From Ruminiclostridium cellobioparum DSM 1351 = ATCC 15832 (GTDB lineage: Bacteria; Bacillota; Clostridia; Acetivibrionales; DSM-1351), in NCBI RefSeq assembly GCF_000621505.1, contig NZ_KK211289.1:62001-126000 (forward strand): a stretch of 64,000 nucleotides of DNA. The letters are read 5' to 3'. Every line of letters starts with the position of its first letter. The stretch's first letter is position 1. The position numbers were made by a program, and so were the translations under genes. Positions 1-8,706 of the stretch are shown piece after piece. The notes below the pieces were generated by a model, which was not told the DNA's origin, ran no database searches, and saw nothing but the letters and a program-made list of their open reading frames with translations.

Positions 1-86
1 ATTGCATCCCTTAAATTGCTGCCCTTCAATTTTTTATTTATGTTCAAAGTTTTAACATTATTGTTAGCTGCTATACCATTCATAAT

Positions 87-178
87 AAAAAGTACCATTA
101 GCCTTTCTGGCTCACAAAAATTGATGGAATTATTCCACGCGCATACCGTGAGCCGGATAAGGCGTGAATGGTACTTTT
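87..178 (-). terminator. Branched hairpin ending the sugar permease transcript
   Basis: An imperfect inverted repeat starts directly after the permease stop codon. The 12-base arm AAAAGTACCATT (88-99) pairs with AATGGTACTTTT (167-178). Inside it GCCTT/AAGGC and GGCTCAC/GTGAGCC also pair, and a small TGGAA/TTCCA hairpin lies in the loop. Read on the minus strand the structure ends in a T-rich run, so it looks like an unusually elaborate intrinsic terminator or a processing element between operon genes. Confidence 0.55.
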
Positions 179-1090
179 CTATTCATGCACCCATTTTTTT
201 CTGAATATCCATTGAACCAGAGTTATTGCAAAAACTATAATAAACAGCACAACGGTAATAGTTGCTCCATAGTTTATATGGCTGTTTCTGAAGGCCTGCT
301 TGTACAGATAATAGACGAGAACCTGTGTGGCATCACCAGGGCCGCCATCTGTCAAAACACTGATCTGGTCAAATATTCTGAAAGTTTCCATTATCTCATA
401 TATGATCAGAAAAAATATCGTGGGTGTTATCATAGGAAGTGTTATTTTCCGGATCTTTACGAACCAGTTTGCACCATCTATATCAGCCGACTCATACATT
501 TCAGCCGGAACAGTTTGAAGTGCGGCCAGTATAATTACAATATCGTATCCAAGATTCTGCCACACAACCATACCCGATAAGCTTGGCAGTGCCCAATGCA
601 AATCAGAAAGCCATTTCGGCGTATTTTCAATTCCCATGGCTTTCAGCATTTCTGTAAGCGGGCCATAGGATGGTTGCATAACAACCATCCAGATAGTTGC
701 AACAGCAACAGTACTTGAGATATAAGGCAAAAAGTAGATGGCCTTAAAGAAGTTTTTAAAATAGCAGTACTTATTTATTAAAACTGCTAATATAAAGCTG
801 ACTACCAACTGAACAGGTATTGTATAAAAAAGTAATAGAATATTATTTTTTAAAGCTGTATAAAAGGTTGCATCCTTAAATAAATCAATGTAATTTTTAA
901 ATCCTACAAATGACAGCTTTGAAATATCGGTAGCAACCGAACCCCAATTGGTAAAACTGATTATGGCAGTCAGGAATACTGGCAGAATTGCCATAAACAG
1001 CAGAAAAAACAAGCATGGGAGTATAAACATATACCCGGCAAAACTTTCACTGTTGCGCAGTGAATTAATTTTTCTAAGAATAGAATCCAT
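179..1090 (-). CDS. Carbohydrate ABC transporter permease, MalF/UgpA type
   Basis: Inner-membrane subunit of a CUT1-type sugar ABC importer, 303 residues, a usual length. Six hydrophobic segments can be traced, the first around residues 20-46 and the last near the C-terminus. The EAA loop that docks on the ATPase is recognisable around residues 196-222 (AEMYESADIDGA). The start is supported by AAGGGG about nine bases upstream of ATG. It lies 148 bases after the GH2 gene in the same orientation, and a 40-base element shared with two other loci sits 77 bases upstream. A second permease and a binding protein would be expected beyond the left edge, but the hairpin after the stop suggests the transcript may end here. 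Substrate cannot be read from sequence; the GH2 neighbour suggests an oligosaccharide or glycoside. Confidence 0.9.
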   Translation of the reverse strand: MDSILRKINSLRNSESFAGYMFILPCLFFLLFMAILPVFLTAIISFTNWGSVATDISKLSFVGFKNYIDLFKDATFYTALKNNILLLFYTIPVQLVVSFILAVLINKYCYFKNFFKAIYFLPYISSTVAVATIWMVVMQPSYGPLTEMLKAMGIENTPKWLSDLHWALPSLSGMVVWQNLGYDIVIILAALQTVPAEMYESADIDGANWFVKIRKITLPMITPTIFFLIIYEIMETFRIFDQISVLTDGGPGDATQVLVYYLYKQAFRNSHINYGATITVVLFIIVFAITLVQWIFRKKWVHE

Positions 1091-1141
1091 TATATCGACC
1101 CCTTATATTTGTTTAACTATGCTAGTAACATCTTCTACAAT

Positions 1142-1209
1142 CTAAATGATATACTGAGGTCCATATAGCCTCAATCTTATATTTTTACGTATAATTCTTC
1201 TTTCTTTAC
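1142..1209 (-). promoter_or_regulatory. Repeated upstream element, copy A (before sugar permease)
   Basis: Bases 1168-1209 match 13246-13287 at about 38 of 42 positions and resemble 5784-5821. The shared core on the plus strand includes CAATCTTATATTTTTACGTA and TTCTTTCTTTAC. Copies A and B also share AATGATAT at exactly the same distance (1145-1152 and 13223-13230). All copies have the same orientation and lie upstream of minus-strand sugar genes, so a promoter or activator-binding region is the best reading; this is inference. Confidence 0.5.
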
Positions 1210-1238
1210 CTTCGGTAGCAATAAAGTCGTTTTTACTA

Positions 1239-2945
1239 TTACACCGGTTTTTCATCCCACTTTTTAAAGGCTTCCTGCAATCTGTAATATGAAAGTTTGG
1301 GTCTTCTGTAAAAATCCAGCACACCCTTATGATTTATTCCCATGGGTCTAGAGGGCCATTTTGCCTCTCCGTCAATCAGCCATGAAGAAACTCTGAAATC
1401 ATTAAAGGTCCACACAATTTGTCCTATGATATAGTCTTTTGAAACATAGAGGTCTATAAGCGATTCCAGGTAATCGGCCTGTGATTCTTCGGACCATTTG
1501 ATCCTGGCTTTCCGGGAATGTTGTCCATACATGCCCTCCCAGCCTCCGGAAGTCATAAGGACCGGTTTTTCGGGATATCTCGCGGCAATCCTGTCCAGTA
1601 GAAGGCTTCCATCTTCAATGGTATGTCCGTTATACCAGCCAAGCCAGTAATTTATCCCTACCACATCAAAATATTCGTAGGTTCTGTCTTCAGTGGGTAT
1701 ATCCGATGCATGCACCACAAACCTCGTGGGGTCCATAGCTTTTGCAAGCTTTATGTACTTCGGAACGAAATCCACAGCTGCGTCCTCGTAGGTTTTGCAT
1801 TCAATAAACAGACTCCAGAACATAATGCAGGTCTCATTTTTGTAATATTTAATGGTATCCTGCATCTGTTTGTTTGCAAGCTCCAGGAGCTCCGGATTCT
1901 GGAACTGTTCTTTTTTGAAGTTGACATTTGGCACTTCAGCTATGACAAGGAAGCCTGTCTCACTGGCTATTTCATACTCCTTCAAGTGGTGCGGGTAATG
2001 GCAGAGTCTTAAAAAGTTTGCACTGCCCTTTTTGCACAGATCATAGTCCTTCCTCACGATGTCATCTGAAAACGTCCTTCCGGTGACGGGATATTCTTCA
2101 TGTTTGGAGTACCCTCTCAGGTATATGACTTCTCCGTTCAGCAAAACCTTTCTGTTACTTATGGAAAACTCTCTTATTCCAATCCGGTGAGTCCAATAGT
2201 CCATGGGTTTATCATTTTTCTTGAGACATATTTTAAAATCATAGAGGAATGGGCTGTCAGGAGACCACAGTTTTGGGGTTTCAACCACCAGAGTGATTGT
2301 TTTTTTACCGCAGGTGATCTTTTCTGTCACATCATATACGGGTTCCATCCTGTCCTTATCATCAACCGTCAGATTTATTGAATAGTCACCGGCAGCGGTA
2401 AAATTACCAACATCTATAGTAACTGCCACCTCCCCGTTCATTTTGGTAACAACGGTCACATCCTCCAGCCAGCTTTCACCTGTCCCTATAATGGATATAT
2501 CCCTATAGATGCCTCCATAATTGAACCAATCCACACCTATGGGAGGAGAAGTCATATTGTTTATTTCACTGTCAACACGGACAGCAATTAAATTTTCGCC
2601 GTTGATAACAAGGCTTTCAGTAATGTCAATTTCAAAAGGTGTAAAACCTCCGGTATGAGAGCCCACAGCTTTGCCGTTAAGCCAGATATCGCATTTGTAA
2701 TTGACACCGTAAAAGAATAAAACATATCTTTTTACGTCCTGTATTTCCTTAAATATAAACTTCCTGAAATACCAGGCTACGCCCTCATAGTCGAACAGCT
2801 CTTCATCCGATTCATTCCAGCAGGAGGGCACCCAAATATTGTCTGTATTATCCGGAATAGCCGTATACCATTCATTGCCAAGTCCTTCATTTTTTCTGTC
2901 CAATTTAAATTCCCAGTATGAGTTTAACGATATTTCCTTAAGCAT
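1239..2945 (-). CDS. Glycoside hydrolase family 2 protein, beta-glucuronidase-like, nucleophile altered
   Basis: A 568-residue cytoplasmic GH2 protein with the usual order: jelly-roll sugar-binding domain (about 8-165), Ig-like domain (170-265), TIM barrel (270-565). It aligns well with E. coli GusA around KWSEE and VWTFNDF. The acid/base glutamate is kept (Glu382 in FWSLFIE), but the preceding Asn of the family NE motif is Ile. At the nucleophile position, where GusA has ITEYG, this protein reads MTSGGWE, so Ser466 replaces Glu; the codon TCC is clear in the DNA. It may be inactive, may act by another residue (Glu470 is close), or belong to a divergent subfamily. No signal peptide is seen. 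The start has AAAGGA upstream. It probably forms a sugar-use operon with the permease downstream. Confidence 0.82.
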   Translation of the reverse strand: MLKEISLNSYWEFKLDRKNEGLGNEWYTAIPDNTDNIWVPSCWNESDEELFDYEGVAWYFRKFIFKEIQDVKRYVLFFYGVNYKCDIWLNGKAVGSHTGGFTPFEIDITESLVINGENLIAVRVDSEINNMTSPPIGVDWFNYGGIYRDISIIGTGESWLEDVTVVTKMNGEVAVTIDVGNFTAAGDYSINLTVDDKDRMEPVYDVTEKITCGKKTITLVVETPKLWSPDSPFLYDFKICLKKNDKPMDYWTHRIGIREFSISNRKVLLNGEVIYLRGYSKHEEYPVTGRTFSDDIVRKDYDLCKKGSANFLRLCHYPHHLKEYEIASETGFLVIAEVPNVNFKKEQFQNPELLELANKQMQDTIKYYKNETCIMFWSLFIECKTYEDAAVDFVPKYIKLAKAMDPTRFVVHASDIPTEDRTYEYFDVVGINYWLGWYNGHTIEDGSLLLDRIAARYPEKPVLMTSGGWEGMYGQHSRKARIKWSEESQADYLESLIDLYVSKDYIIGQIVWTFNDFRVSSWLIDGEAKWPSRPMGINHKGVLDFYRRPKLSYYRLQEAFKKWDEKPV

Positions 2946-2980
2946 TTTTATAATCCTTTCTGATGATTGACTCGTTGTGA

Positions 2981-2992
2981 GGTAAATTTACC
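2981..2992. promoter_or_regulatory. Palindromic operator candidate upstream of GH2 gene
   Basis: GGTAAATTTACC is a perfect 12-base palindrome just upstream of the GH2 ribosome binding site. Its position suits a repressor or activator site. AT-rich palindromes also arise by chance, so confidence is low. Confidence 0.3.
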
Positions 2993-3219
2993 ACTCAAAA
3001 ACGTATTGTACATTGTCAATAGAGGGTATGTATGTTTTAACAGCTGTTGTCTCACAGATGGACAGCTTTAAACAAGCCAGTAAAAGCATAGTGTTCCCGT
3101 CCAGCCTCGCACACTATTGCATTACGTTTTTTTAAAGCTATTCTTTTTAAAATAACAGCTATTAAAAAAGTCATAAATTTAACCAACAAAACGAGTCAGT
3201 TTATTTTTAAGGCTGGTTA

Positions 3220-3250
3220 AAAGGCTACTGCAGTTATATCAGTAGCCTTA
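3220..3250 (-). terminator. Terminator of the first GH9 gene
   Basis: AAGGCTACTG (3220-3229) pairs perfectly with CAGTAGCCTT (3239-3248), with a nine-base loop. It lies about 80 bases after the GH9 stop on the minus strand. The T run is short (TTTT), so termination may be partial. Confidence 0.6.
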
Positions 3251-3326
3251 ATGGAGTCCTTATTCATAAAGCCGGATATTTCTTTCTATGCAGCAATTCA
3301 ATAGCATTATAATATTAATTTACAAA

Positions 3327-5669
3327 TCATTTGACAATAAGTACAGGTTTATTAGCTATACCGTCCTTGCTGCATATAGCGGTACTTATTCCATCCGCAC
3401 TTTCATTCTGTAATACGAGGGATACCGTCTTGTCTCCTGCAAGCTGACTGTTCACATAGCTGGTAATGTCGATTGTATACCATCCTTCGGTAGACAGGTC
3501 CAGTGTGCCTATTAAAACCGCCCCCTTTGTACCGGGTTGATTTGCCCAGGTCACAGCCTTTTCGGCCCATTTATCTTCAGAGAGACCATAAACTTTGACC
3601 GATGTGGATGAATTGGCAGAACTGTTATATATTTTCAGTACTGCTGATGCTGCCGTAGCCTTTGTAAATTTTGAAAGATCTGCTTTAATCAATGCTCTTC
3701 TGGAGTAACCGGGATCAGGATCTCCTTTAACAGCAAGAGTGGATTCCGTTCCGTAATTCACGGCTTCATATTCGCCATCTCTCACATATGAATCTTCACT
3801 GACCTGGTATTCATCTTCCGGCGGAACAGGGGTTGACGGCTGCGTACCCGGAGCTTTGGGCCTGTATATACCGGGGTCGGTTGACGCGAACCACGCCATT
3901 GCTGCCACACCGGCGGCATTTGCATTAATGCAGGCCTCATTGGTCACATAATCCATTCTGTTATCGTGCCAAACTGCTCTCTTGTCCTGGAATTCAGTAT
4001 AGTTATTGTTGTTTTTCATATCGGTATCCAGCGGATCATTCTGATTAGGAGTATAAACTGCTTCAGATACAGGCCCTTCGCTCCATAACCCGGTTGGATC
4101 CCATTTCGGGTTATTTTTTAAGACTTGCTGCTGATAGGTTATGCGATGGCGCGGATGGCGTACAAATGTAGTTCCGGCGCCATTGAGGAAAGAAACACCC
4201 CATGGGTTGGAGCCCAGCAAATAGTCGGTCTGCTTTTGAGCCAGTGGAATGAAGCTATTGTCACCTGTCAAACTTTTAAACATGGAGGCCTCAACTATCA
4301 ACTGGCTCATCATTGCACCGCTGCCCCAGCGCAGCTCATTCAGGCCGGTTCCCCACACATTGCTGTCTGAATAGCCCTGTGCCGTATTAAGGTGTTTGTA
4401 CATGCGGACTGCGGCAATGGGCGCATACGAAGCATCCAGTTTTGCCAGCTCGTAGTTCACATAATGACAGCATCTTGACCAGCTGAGATTTATGTTTGAG
4501 TAGTCGCCGTCACTGTTATCTCCCAACGTATCGGCATAATTTTTTGCTTCGGTCAGATAGGACTTGATGCCGGTAGTGCGGTACAGCTCTGCTCCTGCCA
4601 GCGCCATGTCATCCATCCAGGCCCATTCTTCAGGCAGTTCCTCATATCCGCCGTCCCTGTCGGACATGGTCGCAGGATTGTTTTTTCCATAATTATAAAT
4701 CTGCTTTGCCGCAGTAAGATATGTATCAGCTAATTCCTGATTGTAGCAAGGTCCTTTCGGGTCACCCCATATCTTGGCTCCCATGGCCAGCGCTGCAGCT
4801 GCTTTACCAGCAATATTGGCACCCTTGCCCGGTTCGCACGGATATACGGGACGTGGTCCCTTATAGAAATTATCTTTTTCAGGGTAGGTCTCCCACCTGG
4901 ATATATTATCCTCACCGCCGTGCTCATCTGCATCGGCTACAGATAAATATAACACCTGGTTTTCGTTGTCCCACATCTTCACCATAAAATCAAGTCCAAC
5001 TTTGGTTTCGGCAAGAATACCCCTGGCAGGATCCTTGAATTGCTCAGGGTCATTCAAGTAGGTTGAAAGCATAATATTACTGCAATAACCGATTGTACTC
5101 ATAAACTTTATATAATCGGCAGCATCGTGCCAACCGCCTGAAACATCTATAAGCTTCCCTTTTGTCACTCCCGAAACAACTATTCCATCGTCCAGGTGGC
5201 ATGCTTCGTGGCCCTTGGGCTCAGTATCCCCGCAGCGCTGAAGGCTGAAAAACTCCAGGGATAAATTATCCAGGTTATCATAAACAGCGTCATTGATAAT
5301 AAATTCCGGTGAGGTAAATCCTTTGACCTTTAATTTGTATCCGGTGCCCGGTTTGGTATAGCTGCTGAAGTCCAGCTCATAGGTGTGGGCATAGTTCTTC
5401 CCCAAATCTCCCCAGTTGCCCTTATCGATCCCAACTTTTCCGGTGTATACTTTATTGCCTTTGGAATCATGAACAGTAAATTCCTTGCCTTTTAAATCAC
5501 TGCCGGTCAATACCATGGCCGTTTTAGCCGCTTTGCTCTTGTAACCGACCTGGTTAACTCTGATAAAAGTATCACCGGCAGCTGCAAAAGTGTTTTGCGG
5601 CGGTATGACAATTGTTAGGAACATCGTTATAACTGCCAGCAATGAAATTAATTTACCCGCTTTTTTCAT
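3327..5669 (-). CDS. Secreted GH9 endoglucanase/cellulase with DNRLRE domain
   Basis: A 780-residue secreted enzyme that hydrolyses beta-1,4-glucans by inversion. Order: signal peptide (1-30), N-terminal Ig-like CelD_N domain (about 34-125), GH9 catalytic domain (130-600), Pro-rich linker (604-620), and a C-terminal DNRLRE/CBM96-like beta-sandwich (about 623-780). GH9 landmarks are present: GGWHDAADY with Asp182 and Asp185, RHPRHR near 504-509, and DYVTNEA with the likely acid Glu578. No dockerin is seen, so it should be a free enzyme. Clear paralogue of the gene at 9398-11956, which has an extra FN3 module. It has its own terminator downstream, and a copy of the repeated element lies about 114 bases upstream of the start. 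Confidence 0.93.
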   Translation of the reverse strand: MKKAGKLISLLAVITMFLTIVIPPQNTFAAAGDTFIRVNQVGYKSKAAKTAMVLTGSDLKGKEFTVHDSKGNKVYTGKVGIDKGNWGDLGKNYAHTYELDFSSYTKPGTGYKLKVKGFTSPEFIINDAVYDNLDNLSLEFFSLQRCGDTEPKGHEACHLDDGIVVSGVTKGKLIDVSGGWHDAADYIKFMSTIGYCSNIMLSTYLNDPEQFKDPARGILAETKVGLDFMVKMWDNENQVLYLSVADADEHGGEDNISRWETYPEKDNFYKGPRPVYPCEPGKGANIAGKAAAALAMGAKIWGDPKGPCYNQELADTYLTAAKQIYNYGKNNPATMSDRDGGYEELPEEWAWMDDMALAGAELYRTTGIKSYLTEAKNYADTLGDNSDGDYSNINLSWSRCCHYVNYELAKLDASYAPIAAVRMYKHLNTAQGYSDSNVWGTGLNELRWGSGAMMSQLIVEASMFKSLTGDNSFIPLAQKQTDYLLGSNPWGVSFLNGAGTTFVRHPRHRITYQQQVLKNNPKWDPTGLWSEGPVSEAVYTPNQNDPLDTDMKNNNNYTEFQDKRAVWHDNRMDYVTNEACINANAAGVAAMAWFASTDPGIYRPKAPGTQPSTPVPPEDEYQVSEDSYVRDGEYEAVNYGTESTLAVKGDPDPGYSRRALIKADLSKFTKATAASAVLKIYNSSANSSTSVKVYGLSEDKWAEKAVTWANQPGTKGAVLIGTLDLSTEGWYTIDITSYVNSQLAGDKTVSLVLQNESADGISTAICSKDGIANKPVLIVK

Positions 5670-5783
5670 ATATTCCTCTCCTCCACCTTTAGAGCCTGTT
5701 TAAGATATCAGACACAAGCGTATATTAAACAGACTCTTAAAAATTTTATTCAGTATTATCCTATAATCGTTCAGCCCAAGCAG

Positions 5784-5821
5784 CAATCTCATATATTTAC
5801 GTATTTTACTTACTTCTTTAC
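5784..5821 (-). promoter_or_regulatory. Repeated upstream element, copy C (before GH9 gene)
   Basis: The plus-strand text from CAATCTCATATATTTACGTA to TTCTTTAC resembles the elements at 1168-1209 and 13246-13287. It lies about 114 bases upstream of the GH9 start in the same relative orientation as copy A to its permease. It is less similar than A and B are to each other. Confidence 0.4.
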
Positions 5822-5847
5822 ATGTTTACTTTTTTACTGGAGAAAAA

Positions 5848-5888
5848 AACTGCCTCATCCCTAAGAGGTCCTTAGGAACAAGGCAGTT
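5848..5888 (-). terminator. Terminator of the sigma factor/ABC exporter operon
   Basis: AACTGCCT and AGGCAGTT form the outer stem and CCTAAG/CTTAGG the inner stem. On the minus strand the hairpin is followed by seven T residues. It lies directly after the stop codon of the permease at 5901. Confidence 0.8.
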
Positions 5889-5900
5889 AAAAGAATAACG

Positions 5901-7118
5901 TTAAACAATCTGGTGGGTTTTAAAAGAACGGTATGCGAACGGTGTAACCAGAATGCCGGCCACAGCGGCAAACAACGGCAGGAACACATAGGGCTTCACG
6001 ATCACACCGGATAATTCATACTGAACAGGGCTTGTCACAGAACCAAATTCCATCATGCCGGACGGCAGGAGATGTAAAAGATTGTACAGCCATATCCGGT
6101 CATAGGATACGTTTATAAACATCGGTACAATAAGAATTAAGGTTATGATTATGATTACACCGTAAGCTGATTTGGATTTTGCCGATAAAAGCATGGTAAT
6201 TGCCGCAGTCATCAGGCAGGCAAAAAAGACGCAGACAGAAAATAACAGGGCTGTCTGTCCCATGGTCAGCGGGTAAGTCGACATGGGATAGTAAAGCTGC
6301 AATTGGGAGTTTAAACCGTCAAAGCCAAAGGTCAGAATTGTAAGAATATAATTTATGGCAGTCAGGACAAGGCATATGGCTGAGGCTAAGGTAAAACCCG
6401 TAAACAGCTTGGCTGTTATGAGCATATTCTTTCCATGCTTTGAAGCAAGGATGAGCTGATCGGCTCCCGAGGAGTATTCACCTGAAAAAATCGGAGCAAT
6501 GCAAATTGCCATGACAAACGCTGCCATCAGGCCAACTGTATACATGAGTGTGAAAAACCGTGTGTATCCGTCTGTATAGGAAAATGTAAACGGAGTTTTT
6601 ATCTGCTCATCCAGAGCAATCAATTTCTCCTTTGCCTTACCGCTCATTCCTGTTTCTTCCAGGGCCTGAACCTGTCTGCTATGACGTGCAGCATAAAACC
6701 CGGCTGCCTGTTCTCCGGTCAGTCGCTGGAAATCTTCCATATTGAACCGTCTGGACTCACTGTTATATATAGGCCGGACAATCCTGTATATTTCACTGTA
6801 TTTTCTTGCAAAAGCCTGGTATTCCGGGGTATCGTAATATCGATCTTTTTTGGGGATCTTTGAATAAGCCTCCACTGTCTCCATAATCAATTTCGAGTCG
6901 ATTTCCCGGCCTGAAAGGGCTCTGGCATAAGAGCGGTCCTTAACCATGGCATCATAATTGGACTCAAACACCTCTCCCCCAATATAATAATTTCCCAGCA
7001 GCGTCCCCCAGACACTGACGGCAGTGACAATTACGGCCAGCGCCAGAACTATAATCACACTTTTTTTATATAATATCTTTTTATACTCAAAACCCACCAA
7101 TCTCCAAAAAACTCTCAT
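5901..7118 (-). CDS. ABC-2 type transporter permease
   Basis: A 405-residue membrane subunit of an ABC-2 family exporter. One transmembrane helix near residues 18-42 is followed by a long extracytoplasmic segment (about 50-190) and then a block of five or so helices. This layout is common in permeases encoded with a sigma factor and a separate ATPase in clostridia. Its start overlaps the stop of the ATPase gene by four bases (ATGA), so the two are translationally coupled. The substrate is unknown; such systems often serve cell-envelope stress or antimicrobial peptide defence, which here is inference only. Confidence 0.85.
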   Translation of the reverse strand: MRVFWRLVGFEYKKILYKKSVIIVLALAVIVTAVSVWGTLLGNYYIGGEVFESNYDAMVKDRSYARALSGREIDSKLIMETVEAYSKIPKKDRYYDTPEYQAFARKYSEIYRIVRPIYNSESRRFNMEDFQRLTGEQAAGFYAARHSRQVQALEETGMSGKAKEKLIALDEQIKTPFTFSYTDGYTRFFTLMYTVGLMAAFVMAICIAPIFSGEYSSGADQLILASKHGKNMLITAKLFTGFTLASAICLVLTAINYILTILTFGFDGLNSQLQLYYPMSTYPLTMGQTALLFSVCVFFACLMTAAITMLLSAKSKSAYGVIIIITLILIVPMFINVSYDRIWLYNLLHLLPSGMMEFGSVTSPVQYELSGVIVKPYVFLPLFAAVAGILVTPFAYRSFKTHQIV

Positions 7119-7981
7119 CCTTCGCTCACCTCACTGAAATAATACAAATAGAGATCCTCCAGTGAAGCCTGTGCTGTCACGGCACAATCACAGGGTTTCT
7201 CTTCACTTATCAGACGTAAAAACATATTTTTGCCTTCATTCCGGAGATTAATAACAGGATACCTTTCACAAAGCCGGTCTGCCACAGAAGGCGGTATGCT
7301 GCACTCCCAAACCTTGCCCTGAATTGTGCCGATGATTTCTTCCAGCGTCCCCTTATGTACAAGCTGGCCGCTTTTCATTATGAGAATGGTATCGGCAATG
7401 TGCTCAACATCGGAAACTATGTGGGTAGAAAGAAGTACAATGCGGTCTCCTCCAAGCCGGGAGATCATATTGCGGAAACGCACCCTTTCTTTTGGATCAA
7501 GTCCGGCAGTGGGCTCGTCCAGGATCAGTACTTTCGGATCGTTGAGCAATGACTGGGCAATGCCGAGCCTCTGTTTCATACCTCCGGAAAAGGTTTTTAT
7601 TTTCTTTTTTGCTTCATTTTCAAGGGATACAAGCTCAAGCAGCTCCAATGATTTTTCTCTGGCCCGGACTTTGGACAGTCCCTTAAGCACTGCAATGTAA
7701 AGCATGAAATCAAGGGCAGAAAACTCGGGGTAATAGCCGAAGTCCTGGGGCAGATATCCCAACAAATCACGGTAATTCTCCCGGCTTACATCAATCCCGT
7801 CATAATTTACAGTTCCGAAGGTGGGGGCCAGCACGCCGCACATCATTCGCATCAGGGTGGTTTTACCTGCGCCGTTTGCGCCCAGGAGCCCGTACACACC
7901 CCGGCGGAGAGTCAGAGAGATGCGGTCGCAGGCAATTTTATTGCCATATTGCTTTGTCACTCTGTCAAGAGTAAGTTCCAT
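7115..7981 (-). CDS. ABC transporter ATP-binding protein
   Basis: A 288-residue ATPase that energises the permease encoded next. Walker A GANGAGKTT lies near residues 33-41, the signature SGGMKQR near 133-139 and Walker B with D-loop (LILDEPTAGLDP) near 151-162. The C-terminal ~70 residues are the variable region typical of ABC-2 exporters. GGAGG with good spacing supports the start. It overlaps the upstream membrane gene by 25 bases and the downstream permease by four, marking a tight operon that begins with the sigma factor. Confidence 0.92.
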   Translation of the reverse strand: MELTLDRVTKQYGNKIACDRISLTLRRGVYGLLGANGAGKTTLMRMMCGVLAPTFGTVNYDGIDVSRENYRDLLGYLPQDFGYYPEFSALDFMLYIAVLKGLSKVRAREKSLELLELVSLENEAKKKIKTFSGGMKQRLGIAQSLLNDPKVLILDEPTAGLDPKERVRFRNMISRLGGDRIVLLSTHIVSDVEHIADTILIMKSGQLVHKGTLEEIIGTIQGKVWECSIPPSVADRLCERYPVINLRNEGKNMFLRLISEEKPCDCAVTAQASLEDLYLYYFSEVSEG

Positions 7982-8706
7982 GTTCTTTCCTCCGTTTGTT
8001 TTATTAATTTGCGCAGCTGAATAGCTGTCAGTACGCCGCCCAGCGCAAACAGCAGCAGCCAGTAACCCAGGGTTGAGCTGGAGTAAAGAAGCTGCACCCT
8101 GCTGCCGGTAATAATATTAACCATGCAGGTAAAACAGGCCGCGGCAGCACAGAAGTACATACCTTCCCCCAGTCTCACCCGGTTAAGTATCAGCAGACAA
8201 ACACCGCAGGTTATGAGGTACGGTACCATCAGGTAGATTATTACCTGGAGCAGGTTGAACGGAGATACCCTGCTGATAAAAATTAAAAGTGCTGTCAGGA
8301 TTACAAAATTTCCTCCGCCCAATATTGCTATCCGCGCCATGATTATCTGAGGCAGGTTGAACCGGAAACTCATTTCAAGTTCCGACATGCGGTAAAATTC
8401 CGAGCGGTAAATTTCTGCCGTCATCATCAGCCCCAGAAATGGAAGTACGGCAGAAACCGCCCATATTTTCCCTGCTTCCGCCTTCCAGTCTATGAACACC
8501 GGTGATCCGAAGGTAACTGCCCAGCCAATAAAAATAATTACAACTGAAAAAGCCCATACCCTTTTCCGTATATAAAAAAACTGGTTAAGCAGAAATTTCA
8601 GGTAAGTGCTGCCGGGATGCTGCAGCGTTTTCAAGAATCTCTGCTTATCCATGGGCGGCGGCGCTTCAAAGGTTTCTCTCAAAGCTTTTTTCATTTTTTT
8701 ATTCAT
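7957..8706 (-). CDS. Membrane protein of ECF sigma operon, possible sigma regulator
   Basis: A 249-residue protein not assigned to a named family. The N-terminal ~45 residues are hydrophilic and charged (MNKKMKKALRETFEAPPP), followed by about six predicted membrane segments from residue 50 to 230. Its start overlaps the sigma factor stop by four bases (ATGA). The position between an ECF sigma factor and an ABC exporter, and a short cytoplasmic N-terminus before the membrane part, fit an anti-sigma or sensory role. No zinc-binding HxxxCxxC motif of classical anti-sigma factors is seen. It might instead be an extra transporter subunit. Confidence 0.7.
   Translation of the reverse strand: MNKKMKKALRETFEAPPPMDKQRFLKTLQHPGSTYLKFLLNQFFYIRKRVWAFSVVIIFIGWAVTFGSPVFIDWKAEAGKIWAVSAVLPFLGLMMTAEIYRSEFYRMSELEMSFRFNLPQIIMARIAILGGGNFVILTALLIFISRVSPFNLLQVIIYLMVPYLITCGVCLLILNRVRLGEGMYFCAAAACFTCMVNIITGSRVQLLYSSSTLGYWLLLFALGGVLTAIQLRKLIKQTEERTWNLLLTE

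Larger units (their letters stand above)
2946..3326. other. Intergenic region between GH9 and GH2 genes
   Basis: No credible gene. It holds a terminator for the GH9 gene (3220-3248), a perfect 12-base palindrome GGTAAATTTACC (2981-2992), about 35 bases before the GH2 start, and a distant 9-base inverted pair TGACTCGTT (2968-2976) and AACGAGTCA (3189-3197). The palindrome is placed where an operator for the GH2 gene could lie. Confidence 0.45.

Noticed and set aside
1623-2012. Plus-strand ORF of 129 residues inside the GH2 gene
   Set aside because: Antisense to an evident coding gene, no family resemblance and no ribosome binding site.
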